Shown here piece by piece: positions 1 through 7,499 of a stretch of DNA of 28,346 nucleotides. The position numbers were made by a program, and so were the translations under genes. Where the stretch lies: positions 1 through 28,346 of the IMG/VR virus record IMGVR_UViG_3300046007_010222. One strand, written 5' to 3'. Positions within the stretch are counted from its first letter, which is position 1. Each line of letters starts with the position of its first letter. Under the pieces are notes generated by a model. The model was given only the letters and a program-made list of their open reading frames with translations, had not been told where the DNA came from and did no database searches. Origin of the DNA: a virus.

Positions 1-35
1 GGCAGCAGGTCTGGATCAAGCTGGAAGTTCGCCAT
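1..35 (-). CDS. possible 5' end of a leftward gene, cut by the window edge
   Basis: On the minus strand an ATG at 35 opens a frame reading MANFQLDPDLL that runs off the left edge. A reverse copy of the recurring CCGTTACC motif lies just upstream (45-52), and the rightward operator/leader starts at about 105, so the region could be a divergent control region. No Shine-Dalgarno sequence is visible and only 11 codons can be read. The same bases could instead be the 3' end of a rightward gene stopping at TAA 47-49. Very uncertain. Confidence 0.2.
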   Translation of the reverse strand, partial: MANFQLDPDLL

Positions 36-104
36 CGCCGGCCGGGTAACGGCGCGGGCTCCGGCCGGGGCGGTGCGATCTTTTTTCGGGTTTCTTCACC
101 CGGC

Positions 105-176
105 GCCCTACCCGGTAACCGTTAGCCGGCTATGTAGTGTGGGCGGGGAGCGAACCAGCCCCGCAAGGAGAAGAAG
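105..176 (+). promoter_or_regulatory. operator/promoter and hairpin leader, copy 1
   Basis: A hyphenated palindrome at 116-132 (TAACCG-TTAGC-CGGCTA, one mismatch) is followed by TATG at 131-134. A leader hairpin comes next: GCGGGG at 143-148 pairs with CCCCGC at 159-164 around a loop containing GAACC. AAGGAG at 165-170 then leads to the ATG at 177. The same order (palindrome, TATG or similar, GGGCGGG...GAACC... hairpin, start codon) occurs on the minus strand before the genes starting at 13684 and 23484. The conservation is seen directly; promoter or operator function is inferred. The rest of 36-104 shows only a T-run (81-86) beside a short inverted repeat. Confidence 0.5.
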
Positions 177-347
177 ATGGGAACGAACCGCAGCGAATGG
201 ACCGAAGCCTCCCGCGCAACGTCGGCCGAACTCCGCGCCGTCGCGAGCCTCGTCACCGCGCAGGGCCGGGTGGCCCTCGCCGAACTCGCTCGCCGCGAGG
301 AGGCCGAGGCCCGCCTCGTCGCCGCCAACCGCGCGGCGCGCTCGTGA
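177..347 (+). CDS. small hypothetical protein (56 aa)
   Basis: The ATG follows a strong AAGGAG ribosome site at 165-170. The product is short, charged and Ala/Arg/Glu-rich, and looks like one or two amphipathic helices. No family is recognised. It is the first gene after the conserved operator/leader at 105-176 and overlaps the next start by GTGA (344-347), so the two are probably translationally coupled. The position suggests a small regulatory or accessory phage protein, but nothing in the sequence shows a function. Confidence 0.55.
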   Translation: MGTNRSEWTEASRATSAELRAVASLVTAQGRVALAELARREEAEARLVAANRAARS

Positions 348-562
348 GCGGCGACCCCTTCGCACAATGGGAAGCAGAAGAAGCCGCCCGGCGCATCGCC
401 GACGCCGACCGCACCGAAGCGGATCGGCGTGCGCGCCGGGCCGCCGAGTTCGCGCGGCAGGAAGCCGCCATCGCGCGTGACGTCGCCGCCGGCGTTCGCG
501 ACGCCGAAGGCAACCTGCTCGACGAGGACCTCGGCGACGAGGAGGAGGAGGACGAGGATTAG
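344..562 (+). CDS. small acidic-tailed hypothetical protein (72 aa)
   Basis: The GTG start overlaps the previous stop (GTGA). The protein is helical and charged, with an A/R/E-rich middle and a strongly acidic C-terminus ending in EEEEDED. It has no recognised domain. Acidic tails occur on phage SSBs, DNA mimics and scaffold-like proteins, but none of these can be claimed here. Its stop (TAG, 560-562) overlaps the stop of the convergent primase-like gene (TAA on the minus strand, 561-559), leaving no space for a conventional terminator between them. Confidence 0.55.
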   Translation: MSGDPFAQWEAEEAARRIADADRTEADRRARRAAEFARQEAAIARDVAAGVRDAEGNLLDEDLGDEEEEDED

Positions 563-2103
563 GCGGCGGCCCGCTGCTCGCTGCAGGCGGCGAGCAGCCG
601 CGCCCGGTAGGTCGAGCCGTCGCGCGTGACCCGCCAGCCGGGCCGGCGGGCGAGTCGTCCGGGCGAGAAGGCTGACCAGTCGACGGCGCCTCCGTCGCAC
701 CCGAGCCCCCACGCGGCGGCAAGGAGGCGCTCGCCGAGTGCGGCGTACCACCGGCGAACGGTCGGGTCGGCGAACCACGACTCGGCCGGCAGTCGCCCGG
801 CGACCGGCCTCGCGAGTTCGGCGACGACCTGCGCGCCGCCGTCGCTGGTTCGGACGACGGTCGCCCGGCCAGAGAGTCGCCGGTCGGACGCCACGATCGC
901 CAGCACGCGCGCCGCCCACTCGTCGGCCGTCGCAGAGCCGCCGAGTCGAAGGCCGTCGAGGTCGAGCAGGATGTTCGCGACGCCGCAATCGGCCCACCCG
1001 CTCGGGATGGTGACGCCGGAGCGAAGGGTGATCGTCGCCGTCGGGAACTGCGGCTGAACGCGGATCAACCGGTCGCGAACGTCGGCGATGCCCGGTCGGG
1101 GCGGCAGGCCGCGCCCGGCGTCTCGCTCCCTCCTCGCCGCCGTCTCGAACTCGGCGTCGACTACGCAGGGCCGGACGCCGCCCCAATCGGCGGTGCGCTC
1201 TGCCCGGACGATTGCTTCGATCACGCCGCCGGAGAGGGTCGACGTACCAGCCCGCGTGACCCACGAGCCCGACCGGCCGGCGACCGCCCGGAGGCCGACG
1301 CCGACGGTCGACCCGTGGAGCTTGCGAACGCTGGGCGCCCACGGCCGGCCCATGGGCCTTCCGTTGTATCGACCCGTGATTCGGCCGGTCGTTCCGGTGT
1401 TCCAGTCGTTCGCTTCTTCCCGCTGCCGGCGGGCGACCCTCGCTCCGACGGTGCCGTCCGGCGCTCGCCGCCAGCAGAACCGGAGGGGGGCGCCGTCCGG
1501 GCCTCGGCAGACGTGGCAGACACCGGCGCCGTAGCCGAGCCGCGACGCCGGGTAGATGGAGGCCGACGGTCGGGAGTCGGCGTGAAACGGGCAACAGGCG
1601 GCGACGGGCCGGCCTCCGGGCTCGGGTAGGGTGTCGGGAGCGAAGGGGGCGAAGGGCGACTCGTCCTCGGTCGGGTGCGGCGCGTCGACGCCGAACGTCA
1701 CGAGCAGGGCGTGCGCCTCGGCGTAGGTCGCCCGCTCGGCCGGACTGGCGAACACGACCCACCGATAGCGTTCGCGACCAGTTGGAACGGCGAAGCCGAG
1801 CGCCCGGAGGGCGGCGGTGGAGATCGACCGCTCGCGGAGGCCGAGCGCCTCGAACGCGACGGTCGACGCGTACTGCGAATGGACGCCGCACCGCCCGAAC
1901 TGAATGCAGGTCGGGATGGCGAGCCGGCCACCGGCGCGGAGGTTCCAGTCGTGGTCGACCGGTCGGCGACCAAGCTGGTAGAGGAACGCGCAAGCCGCCT
2001 CCTGCTGCGGCCGGGCGAGGCCGAGCACTTCACCGGCGAGGGTCGTCGCGGCGGCCGAGGGCGCGCTCAACTTGACGGGCCTCTGCGTCGCGGATACCTT
2101 CAA
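559..2103 (-). CDS. CHC2-like zinc finger plus AEP-like primase domain protein (514 aa)
   Basis: Residues 171-199 carry CPFH...CHVC (C171, H174, C196, C199), the spacing of a DnaG/T7-type CHC2 primase zinc finger. The C-terminal part has three motifs in the order of archaeo-eukaryotic primases: LLDLDG (D381, D383), TSDGGAQ (419-425, where the usual His is Gln), and D475...R483..RRPG (486-489). An additional Cys pair lies at C66 and C72. The likely role is primer synthesis or plasmid-like replication initiation. The TTG start has AGGA six bases upstream. The gene is on the opposite strand to nearly everything around it and is separate from the primase-helicase at 9860. The motifs are seen; the family call is inference, and the Gln substitution could mean loss of activity. 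A longer minus-strand frame at 122-1993 has no such motifs. Confidence 0.5.
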   Translation of the reverse strand: MKVSATQRPVKLSAPSAAATTLAGEVLGLARPQQEAACAFLYQLGRRPVDHDWNLRAGGRLAIPTCIQFGRCGVHSQYASTVAFEALGLRERSISTAALRALGFAVPTGRERYRWVVFASPAERATYAEAHALLVTFGVDAPHPTEDESPFAPFAPDTLPEPGGRPVAACCPFHADSRPSASIYPASRLGYGAGVCHVCRGPDGAPLRFCWRRAPDGTVGARVARRQREEANDWNTGTTGRITGRYNGRPMGRPWAPSVRKLHGSTVGVGLRAVAGRSGSWVTRAGTSTLSGGVIEAIVRAERTADWGGVRPCVVDAEFETAARRERDAGRGLPPRPGIADVRDRLIRVQPQFPTATITLRSGVTIPSGWADCGVANILLDLDGLRLGGSATADEWAARVLAIVASDRRLSGRATVVRTSDGGAQVVAELARPVAGRLPAESWFADPTVRRWYAALGERLLAAAWGLGCDGGAVDWSAFSPGRLARRPGWRVTRDGSTYRARLLAACSEQRAAA

Positions 2104-2139
2104 TGTGATTCCTGAGCCGGTAGTGCGGTTTGGAGTCTG

Positions 2140-2181
2140 CGGGCGGGTCGGGGTGAGAGCCGAGCCGCCCGCCCGTTTTTT
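2140..2181 (+). terminator. terminator-like hairpin in a divergent intergenic region
   Basis: CGGGCGGG (2140-2147) can pair with CCCGCCCG (2168-2175) and is followed at once by six T (2176-2181), the form of a rho-independent terminator for rightward transcription. No rightward gene ends here: the upstream gene is leftward and the next rightward gene starts at 2298. It may end a short leader or antisense RNA started inside the region, or act as an attenuator. The structure is seen; its role is inferred. Confidence 0.45.
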
Positions 2182-2210
2182 GGACGGGTGGTGTCGATCG
2201 ACTCTATAAC
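2180..2210 (+). promoter_or_regulatory. possible sigma-70-like promoter
   Basis: TTGGAC (2180-2185) and TATAAC (2205-2210) resemble -35 and -10 boxes, with a 19-base spacer that is longer than ideal. They lie 88 bases before the start at 2298, immediately downstream of the T-run of the hairpin at 2140-2181. TATAAC stands out in this GC-rich sequence. No experimental or comparative support is available. Confidence 0.3.
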
Positions 2211-2266
2211 GGGCCGACGACCGGTCGGCGATCTGGAATCGTCGGGCTGCTCGATCTTCGCCGTCG

Positions 2267-2275
2267 CCCGTTACC
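2267..2275 (+). promoter_or_regulatory. CCCGTTACC start-associated motif
   Basis: An exact CCCGTTACC, 22 bases before the ATG at 2298 and upstream of its GGAGG. It is one member of the recurring motif set described in the findings. Confidence 0.4.
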
Positions 2276-2297
2276 GTGGCGCGGAGGAACTGAATCC

Positions 2298-2912
2298 ATG
2301 CTCGACGACCCGAACGACGACATCGCCGACGACGAGGCGAACCCGGAGGTGCTCTGGCGCGAGATCGTCTCGCTCCGCCGCCGGCTCGAACTGCGCGCCG
2401 TCGAGAACCGACAGTTGGTGGTCGCGCTCGACACGATCGGGATGTGCGCGCACGCTCAGGGTCGGCGGTTCACGATCGCGATCGTGGCCGTCGCCGACGA
2501 GGGGCTCCGGCTGAACTGCACGTCGACCCTCGTCGCCGACGCCGCCGGGGACGAGGAGGCGCTTCGGGATGGCATCGTCGCCGCACTCGCAGACTCGCTC
2601 GCCGCACTCGCCGAGGCGAGGACGATCGCGCCAGTCGCCGAGAACCTGCTCGAAGTGCTCGCCGACCTCGACGCCGACGAGGTGCTCGAAGGCACATACG
2701 GTGTCGACCCCGAGTCCGACCACGAGGACGTCGAGTCGTCGACGGTGCCACCGCTCGAAGCGGCGATCTACGAGTGGCGCAGGTCGGGCTACCCGATCAC
2801 GGTCGGGCAGGCGCCGGCGCCCGGCGAGGGGTGGGAGGAGCCCGAGCCGGTCCCGGCCGGCGCCGGGAAGGTCGTTCCGATCCGATGGCCGGGCGGCAAG
2901 GGGGAGGCGTGA
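2298..2912 (+). CDS. hypothetical protein (204 aa)
   Basis: The ATG is preceded by GGAGGA (2282-2287). The protein is acidic. It has a helical, coiled-coil-like N-terminus (LRRRLELRAVENRQLVVAL), a middle segment that looks like an alpha/beta fold, and a Pro/Gly-rich C-terminus. No known family is recognised. It is the first gene of the rightward replication block and overlaps the SF2 helicase start by GTGA (2909-2912). That coupling suggests shared expression and perhaps a role in DNA metabolism, but no motif shows it. Confidence 0.6.
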   Translation: MLDDPNDDIADDEANPEVLWREIVSLRRRLELRAVENRQLVVALDTIGMCAHAQGRRFTIAIVAVADEGLRLNCTSTLVADAAGDEEALRDGIVAALADSLAALAEARTIAPVAENLLEVLADLDADEVLEGTYGVDPESDHEDVESSTVPPLEAAIYEWRRSGYPITVGQAPAPGEGWEEPEPVPAGAGKVVPIRWPGGKGEA

Positions 2913-4402
2913 CGCCGACCCGAATCACCGTCGGCGCCGAGGTCGTCGTCCACGGGCTGCGGCCGGACGAAATGCGCGCCGTGTCGGAACTGCTCAGCTA
3001 CCCGAACCCTGAGTTCGTGCGGCGCGAGAAGGCCGGGTCATGGGTCGGCAACATCGACCCGAAGATCAGGGCGTGCCGAACCGACAAGGGCTCGCTCGTT
3101 TGCCCGCGCGGCGCGTTCCACACGGTCCGGCGCAAGTTGGCCGAACTCGGCCGCGAGGGCGTGATCGAACCCGGCACAACGTTCGTCCCGCTCCGCGAGG
3201 GCGTGCCCTTCCTTGCCCCGGACGCCGCGAGCGGTGCGCCGCGCCTCTACCAGTTGGAGGCCGAGGAGCGACTGCTCCGGCAGGTTCAGGGCTACGTCGT
3301 GCTCCCGTGCGGCGCGGGCAAGACCTTCGTCGGCGCGCGCGCCCTGATTCGGTCGGGACAGGCTGCGCTCGTCCTCTGTCACACGGGCGACCTGCTCGAC
3401 CAGTGGCGCGATGCGATCTACAGGGCGAGCGGCACGCCGCCCCGGCTGATCGGCGACGAGCACTCGGGCGACTTCCGCCCGGCGCGACCGCGCGAGGTCG
3501 TCGCCGCGTTGATCCAGTCCGTGCAGGCGGCCGGGCCGAAGGCGCTCGGCCTGCTCCGCTCCGTCGGGGCGGTGCTCGTCGACGAGGCCCACCGGGCTCC
3601 GTGCGCCGGGTACGTCGACCTGTTGGCGAAGTGCCCGGCCCGCTACCGATGGGGACTGACCGCGACGCCCGACCGGGCCGACGGGCTCGGGTTCCTGCTC
3701 GGCTACCACGTCGGCCCCGAACTCTACCGCAAGACGCCGCGCGAACTCGCTGCCGAGGGACACCTCCGGCTCCCGCGCGCGGTGCTCGTCCGCACCGGCT
3801 GGACGGCCGGCGAGGACGTGCGCGACCGGACGGGCCGGCTCGAATGGCACAAGACGGTCGCCGGGTTCTCGACCGACCCGAAGCGGGACGCTGTGATCTG
3901 CGACCTCGCCGCCGCGTGCGTCGAGTCCGGCCGCACGACGCTCGTGCTCGTCCACCGGGTCGACCACGCCGGACGGATCGCAGCGCAACTCCGGAAGCGT
4001 GGGATCGCCGCCGAGGCGGTCACGGGGCAGACCGACCGGGGGCACCGGAAGCGTCGGATCAACGACGCCCGCAGGGGCCGGGTCGACTGCCTCGTCGCGA
4101 CGCAACTCGCGGACGAGGGCCTCGACGTCCCGAACCTCGCTGCGCTGGTCACGGCCGCGCCGCAACGGGCCGAGGGCCGGGCGCTCCAACGGCTCGGCCG
4201 GCTCACGCGACCGGGGACGGACAAGCTCGCGCCGATCGCGTTCGACCTCGTGGACGGAGGCCTCGAACACCAAGCGCGGGCGAGGGCCGCAGCCTACGCC
4301 CGCGAGTACGACGCCGAGCCGGGCCGGTCCATCGACCTCGCAGCCGCGCTCGTCATGCTCCGGGGGCTCGACGCCGAGGACGTGCTCGGGGTGGCGTTGT
4401 GA
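2909..4402 (+). CDS. SF2 DEAD/DEAH-box DNA helicase, XPB/UvsW-like (497 aa)
   Basis: ATP-dependent helicase or translocase with two RecA-like lobes. Visible motifs are PCGAGKT (Walker A, about 133-139), DEAH (225-228), TATP (251-254), and QRLGRLTRPG near residue 427 (motif VI). The Q-x-x-G-R-x-x-R form and compact size fit the XPB/RadD/UvsW group used by phages for branch migration and replication restart. About 110 N-terminal residues come before the helicase core and are not recognised; they may bind DNA. The GTG start overlaps the previous stop, and the stop overlaps the MT-A70 start (GTGA). The family is secure; the exact role is inferred from the neighbouring nuclease, annealase and SSB. 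Confidence 0.9.
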   Translation: MTPTRITVGAEVVVHGLRPDEMRAVSELLSYPNPEFVRREKAGSWVGNIDPKIRACRTDKGSLVCPRGAFHTVRRKLAELGREGVIEPGTTFVPLREGVPFLAPDAASGAPRLYQLEAEERLLRQVQGYVVLPCGAGKTFVGARALIRSGQAALVLCHTGDLLDQWRDAIYRASGTPPRLIGDEHSGDFRPARPREVVAALIQSVQAAGPKALGLLRSVGAVLVDEAHRAPCAGYVDLLAKCPARYRWGLTATPDRADGLGFLLGYHVGPELYRKTPRELAAEGHLRLPRAVLVRTGWTAGEDVRDRTGRLEWHKTVAGFSTDPKRDAVICDLAAACVESGRTTLVLVHRVDHAGRIAAQLRKRGIAAEAVTGQTDRGHRKRRINDARRGRVDCLVATQLADEGLDVPNLAALVTAAPQRAEGRALQRLGRLTRPGTDKLAPIAFDLVDGGLEHQARARAAAYAREYDAEPGRSIDLAAALVMLRGLDAEDVLGVAL

Positions 4403-4956
4403 GGTTCACGACGCTCCTGCTCGATCCGCCGTGGCCTGAGTCGGGCGGCGGCAAGGTGAAGCGCGGCGCAGATCGACACTACCCGCTGATGAAGGTCCGA
4501 GACATGCCCGGCGTGATCCTCGGCTCCGGGCTCTGGACGCCGGCCGAGCACGCGCACGTTTGGATGTGGACGACGAACACCTACCTGCCCGGCGCGCTCT
4601 GGCTGCTCGGGCAACTCGGCGCCGCGTACCGGACGAACGTCGCGTGGGTCAAGGACGGCCGGCCGGGGCTCGGCCAATACTTCAGGGGCAAGCACGAGCT
4701 ACTGTTGTTCGCCACGTTCGGGAACGGCAAAAACCCGACCGTGTTCTCGGGGCGGCGCGATCTCCCGACGGTGATCGTTGCGGCGCGCGGCCGGCACTCG
4801 GCGAAGCCGGAGGCCGCCTACCGGCTGATCGAGGATAGGTCGGTCGGCTATCGCGTCGAGTTCTTCGCCCGCGCCGCTCGGCCCGGCTGGGTGTCGTGGG
4901 GGCCGCACGAGGGGCTCGCTCCGGCGATCGACCAAAAAAAGGCGCCTGTCGAGTAG
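4399..4956 (+). CDS. MT-A70-family adenine-N6 methyltransferase (185 aa)
   Basis: LDPPWPE at the N-terminus holds the catalytic DPPW (9-12). Typical MT-A70 features follow: the GKHELLLFA strand, RHSAKPEAAYRLIE, and a C-terminal LFAR-like segment (EFFARAARPGWVSWG). Phage members of this family usually methylate adenine in DNA and protect it from restriction. The protein is about the usual phage MT-A70 size. The GTG start is coupled to the helicase stop. No restriction partner is encoded nearby, so this looks like an orphan protective methylase. A second methylase lies at 8808. Confidence 0.88.
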   Translation: MRFTTLLLDPPWPESGGGKVKRGADRHYPLMKVRDMPGVILGSGLWTPAEHAHVWMWTTNTYLPGALWLLGQLGAAYRTNVAWVKDGRPGLGQYFRGKHELLLFATFGNGKNPTVFSGRRDLPTVIVAARGRHSAKPEAAYRLIEDRSVGYRVEFFARAARPGWVSWGPHEGLAPAIDQKKAPVE

Positions 4957-4968
4957 GTCGTCGGGCTA

Positions 4969-4978
4969 CCCGTTACCC
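4969..4978 (+). promoter_or_regulatory. CCCGTTACC start-associated motif
   Basis: CCCGTTACCC in the 48-base gap between the MT-A70 gene and the nuclease gene, 27 bases from its ACC to the ATG at 5005. This is one of the clearest cases, because it lies in non-coding DNA. Confidence 0.45.
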
Positions 4979-5004
4979 GAGCGACGGAAGCGAGGATTAT
5001 CAAG

Positions 5005-6486
5005 ATGCAAGCCGATTTCCCGGTGGCGCGACCGCGCCCGAACTCCGTCAACGCCGACCGCTACGAGGGGGTGCCGATCCTCGGCCTGCCCGCCGACCCG
5101 CGCGTCGTGCTCGTGTCGACGTCGGAGCGCGGTGCGCTCGGTTGCGACCGGCGCTGGCTCTACGGCTACGGGCTCGGGATGCGCGGCGCGCCGTCCGACG
5201 CCATGACCTACGGGACCGCGTGGCACGAGGTCATGGAGGACGTTCACCGGTTCCTGATGGCCCTGACGCCGCCTCCGTCGGCTGGGCCGACCGCGACTCC
5301 GACGCCTTACGAGGACAGCTACCTCGAAGCGTGCGGGCTCTGTCTCGTGTCGCCGATCGTCGCGACGCCGTCCGCCCCGTGCCCGTGTTGCGGCTCGGAC
5401 GGCTCCGCGCCCGGTGACGGGCCGCTGCTTCGCATCGAGTCGCGCTGGCGCGCCGAGGCCGCCGCGGGGAAGCTTGCGGCCGGCGAGGAAGGCGAGGAGG
5501 AGGAGCCGGGCGAGTCCATCGAGCAGCGGGTCGAGCGCCTCCGGCGTGCGGCGCAGGGTTGGCTCCGCGTGAATGGTCGGGTCGGCTTGCCCGGCTACGA
5601 CGTGGTCGGCGTCGAGTTGGCGGTTGCCTGCCCCGTGCGGTCGCCCGGCTCGACGAAGCCCTACAACCCCGAGGTGCCGCTCGCGTTCGTGCCGGGCGGC
5701 TGGCGGTTCGCGCGGCCCGACGACCCGTCGGCGACCGTCCGGCGGGTGCGGTGGCCGTGGTATTGGATCGGCCGGGTCGACGCCGTGTTCCGCTCGCGCA
5801 CCGACGGCTCGCTGCTCGTCGGCGAGTGGAAGTCGTCGCGCGACCCGACCGGCTACGTCCGAGGGATCACGGTCGACCCGCAGACCTACGGCTACGGCGC
5901 GATGCTCGACCACGTCCGCGACCACTTCGGCGGCGGGCGCGTCCGCGGGTTCCTGTTCGACGTCGCGTCGTCGGTGTTGCAGCGCGACCCGGACACGCTC
6001 GCCAAGGGTGGGCTCTCGGTCGCGATGAACCGAACCGTGCCCTCGTGGCGGTTCGAGGCGGCGGTCGTTGCCCGCGGCGAGGACCCGACCTCGGAGAAGT
6101 ACGCCGACCACATCTGCGCGCTCCGCGAGCAGAAGGACCCGCGCCTGTACGTCCGCGAGCCGGGCGGCATCGGGGCGATCGACCTCGCCGCGTGGCACGT
6201 CGAGACGTTCGCGATGGCGAAGCGGATCGCAGAGAACCGCCGGAACGTGGTCGACGCGATCGACGCCGGCTCCGTCGCCCTGCTGTTCCCGCGTCAGCCG
6301 GTCTGCCGCCAGCCGGGCGGGTTCTGCAGCTACCGCGGCCCGTGCTCGGCCGACGGGCCGGACGCCCGGCGCGCTTTCCCTGTCCGCGTCGATCCCGTCT
6401 GGACCGACCCGAACCTTCCGCTCGCCGCCGGAAACGACGCGGCGCCCGTTACCCAACCCTCGGAGAAAGAAGAATCATGGCTCTGA
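5005..6486 (+). CDS. PD-(D/E)XK nuclease with probable Fe-S cluster, Cas4/AddB-like (493 aa)
   Basis: The nuclease core is visible as GRVDAVF (D259) followed by GEWKSS (E274, K276), the D...ExK signature of RecB/Cas4-type exonucleases. One N-terminal Cys (C47, followed by DRRWLYGYGL) and a C-terminal cluster (C434, C441, C447) match the iron-sulfur staple of Cas4 and AddB. A second Cys-rich patch near residues 111-130 (CGLC...CPCC) looks like an inserted zinc ribbon. The likely role is resecting DNA ends to feed the adjacent Sak4-like ATPase and SSB. The ATG at 5005 has GAGG about ten bases upstream. The gene overlaps the next start by 10 bases. Confidence 0.85.
   Translation: MQADFPVARPRPNSVNADRYEGVPILGLPADPRVVLVSTSERGALGCDRRWLYGYGLGMRGAPSDAMTYGTAWHEVMEDVHRFLMALTPPPSAGPTATPTPYEDSYLEACGLCLVSPIVATPSAPCPCCGSDGSAPGDGPLLRIESRWRAEAAAGKLAAGEEGEEEEPGESIEQRVERLRRAAQGWLRVNGRVGLPGYDVVGVELAVACPVRSPGSTKPYNPEVPLAFVPGGWRFARPDDPSATVRRVRWPWYWIGRVDAVFRSRTDGSLLVGEWKSSRDPTGYVRGITVDPQTYGYGAMLDHVRDHFGGGRVRGFLFDVASSVLQRDPDTLAKGGLSVAMNRTVPSWRFEAAVVARGEDPTSEKYADHICALREQKDPRLYVREPGGIGAIDLAAWHVETFAMAKRIAENRRNVVDAIDAGSVALLFPRQPVCRQPGGFCSYRGPCSADGPDARRAFPVRVDPVWTDPNLPLAAGNDAAPVTQPSEKEESWL
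6445..6454 (+). promoter_or_regulatory. CCCGTTACC start-associated motif
   Basis: CCCGTTACCC inside the 3' end of the nuclease gene (encoding part of APVTQ), 23 bases from its ACC to the ATG at 6477. Confidence 0.4.
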
Positions 6487-7469
6487 ACTACGACACCGTC
6501 ACCGACATCGACACGCACACGAAGATGCTCCTGTTCGGACCGTCCGGCTCCGGCAAGAGCTACACGGCGGCCAAGGCCGGCGGCACGAGCGAGAGCCCGG
6601 AGGGGCGCGTCGCGATCCTCCTGCTCGAACCGAACGGGCTCGCCTCGATCCGAGCGAGCAACCGGCACGCGGTCGTCGTGACCGCCTACGACCCGAAGCG
6701 ATACGGCAAGGTCTACGCGTGGGAGGTGGTCGAGCAGTTCATTCGCGACGCGATGGACGGCACGCTCGCCGCGGCCGGCGTCAAGACGATCGTGGTTGAC
6801 AGCCTGACCGAGTTGCAGCGCGTGTGGCGCGACCGGTGCCTGATCGACGACGGCGTGGAGCCGAAGCGGCTCGCGCTCCACAAGATGACGCAGCAGCAGT
6901 GGGGCGTCTGGACCGAGCGGTTCCGCCGCGTCCTCCGCACCTTCCGCGACTTGCCGATGAACGTGATCGCCATCGCCCTCGTGCAGAACGAGACGGACGA
7001 CGACGGGAACATCACGGCGATCGTGCCCGCCTTCGAGGGCAAGAAGTTGCCGAACGAGGTGGCGCAGTTCTACTCGGCCGTCGGGTACTGCTTCAAGAAG
7101 GAGGTCAAGCTCACGCTCGGCGAGGGCGAGGCGCAGCGCACGGAGACGAAGATCGAGCACCGCGTCCTGTTCCAGACCGGGGGCAAGCTCGTTGTGAAGC
7201 CCTTTCCCGGCCTCGCCGCCGTCGAGGCGCCCGACCCGAAAATCTGGCACGCGAAGTACCTCGCCGCGCTCGCGGTGTCGGACGCCGACCCGGCGCCCGA
7301 GGCCGAGCAGCAGGCCGCGCCCGAAGTGGTCGCGGTCGAGCAGGCGGCCGTCCAGCAGGCCGAGGCGGAAACGAAGCCGGCGCCCGTTACCCAAGCAGCG
7401 GAACCGGCGCCCACGCCGGCCCGCAAGAAGCGCGGGGCGGCAGGCGAAGAAGCCACGGCCGCCAAGTAG
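6477..7469 (+). CDS. Sak4-like RecA-fold ATPase / single-strand annealing protein (330 aa)
   Basis: A RecA-core ATPase with Walker A GPSGSGKS (21-28) and Walker B TIVVDSLTE (D108). It lacks the larger domains of host RecA, matching the phage Sak4/AAA_24 group, whose members anneal or pair single strands with SSB. The last ~70 residues are low-complexity Ala/Glu/Pro with a basic end (ARKKRG), probably a disordered tail for DNA or partner binding. It sits between a Cas4-like nuclease and an SSB, the usual phage recombination set. The ATG overlaps the nuclease 3' end, with GGAG 11 bases upstream. Confidence 0.82.
   Translation: MALNYDTVTDIDTHTKMLLFGPSGSGKSYTAAKAGGTSESPEGRVAILLLEPNGLASIRASNRHAVVVTAYDPKRYGKVYAWEVVEQFIRDAMDGTLAAAGVKTIVVDSLTELQRVWRDRCLIDDGVEPKRLALHKMTQQQWGVWTERFRRVLRTFRDLPMNVIAIALVQNETDDDGNITAIVPAFEGKKLPNEVAQFYSAVGYCFKKEVKLTLGEGEAQRTETKIEHRVLFQTGGKLVVKPFPGLAAVEAPDPKIWHAKYLAALAVSDADPAPEAEQQAAPEVVAVEQAAVQQAEAETKPAPVTQAAEPAPTPARKKRGAAGEEATAAK
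7383..7392 (+). promoter_or_regulatory. CCCGTTACC motif inside the Sak4-like gene
   Basis: CCCGTTACCC near the 3' end of the Sak4-like gene, about 108 bases before the SSB start at 7500. It is much farther from a start than most copies, so a shared function is less certain. Confidence 0.25.
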
Positions 7470-7499
7470 ACCCAACCAACCAACTCAGGAGATATCGAC

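Noticed and set aside
61-110. T-run with inverted repeat near the left end as a terminator
   Set aside because: The six T come before the short CGGGT/ACCCG stem and not after it, so it does not have terminator form in either direction.
122-1993. 623-aa open frame on the minus strand
   Set aside because: Arg/Pro-rich translation with no motifs. It is a frame shadow of the zinc-finger/AEP-like gene at 559-2103, as expected in very GC-rich DNA.
3038-4273. 411-aa minus-strand frame opposite the SF2 helicase
   Set aside because: The opposite strand carries complete helicase motifs. The antisense product is low-complexity and Arg/Val-rich.
4966-6456. 496-aa minus-strand frame opposite the nuclease
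   Set aside because: The antisense of a gene with a clear nuclease motif and Fe-S cysteines; no domain is visible in it.
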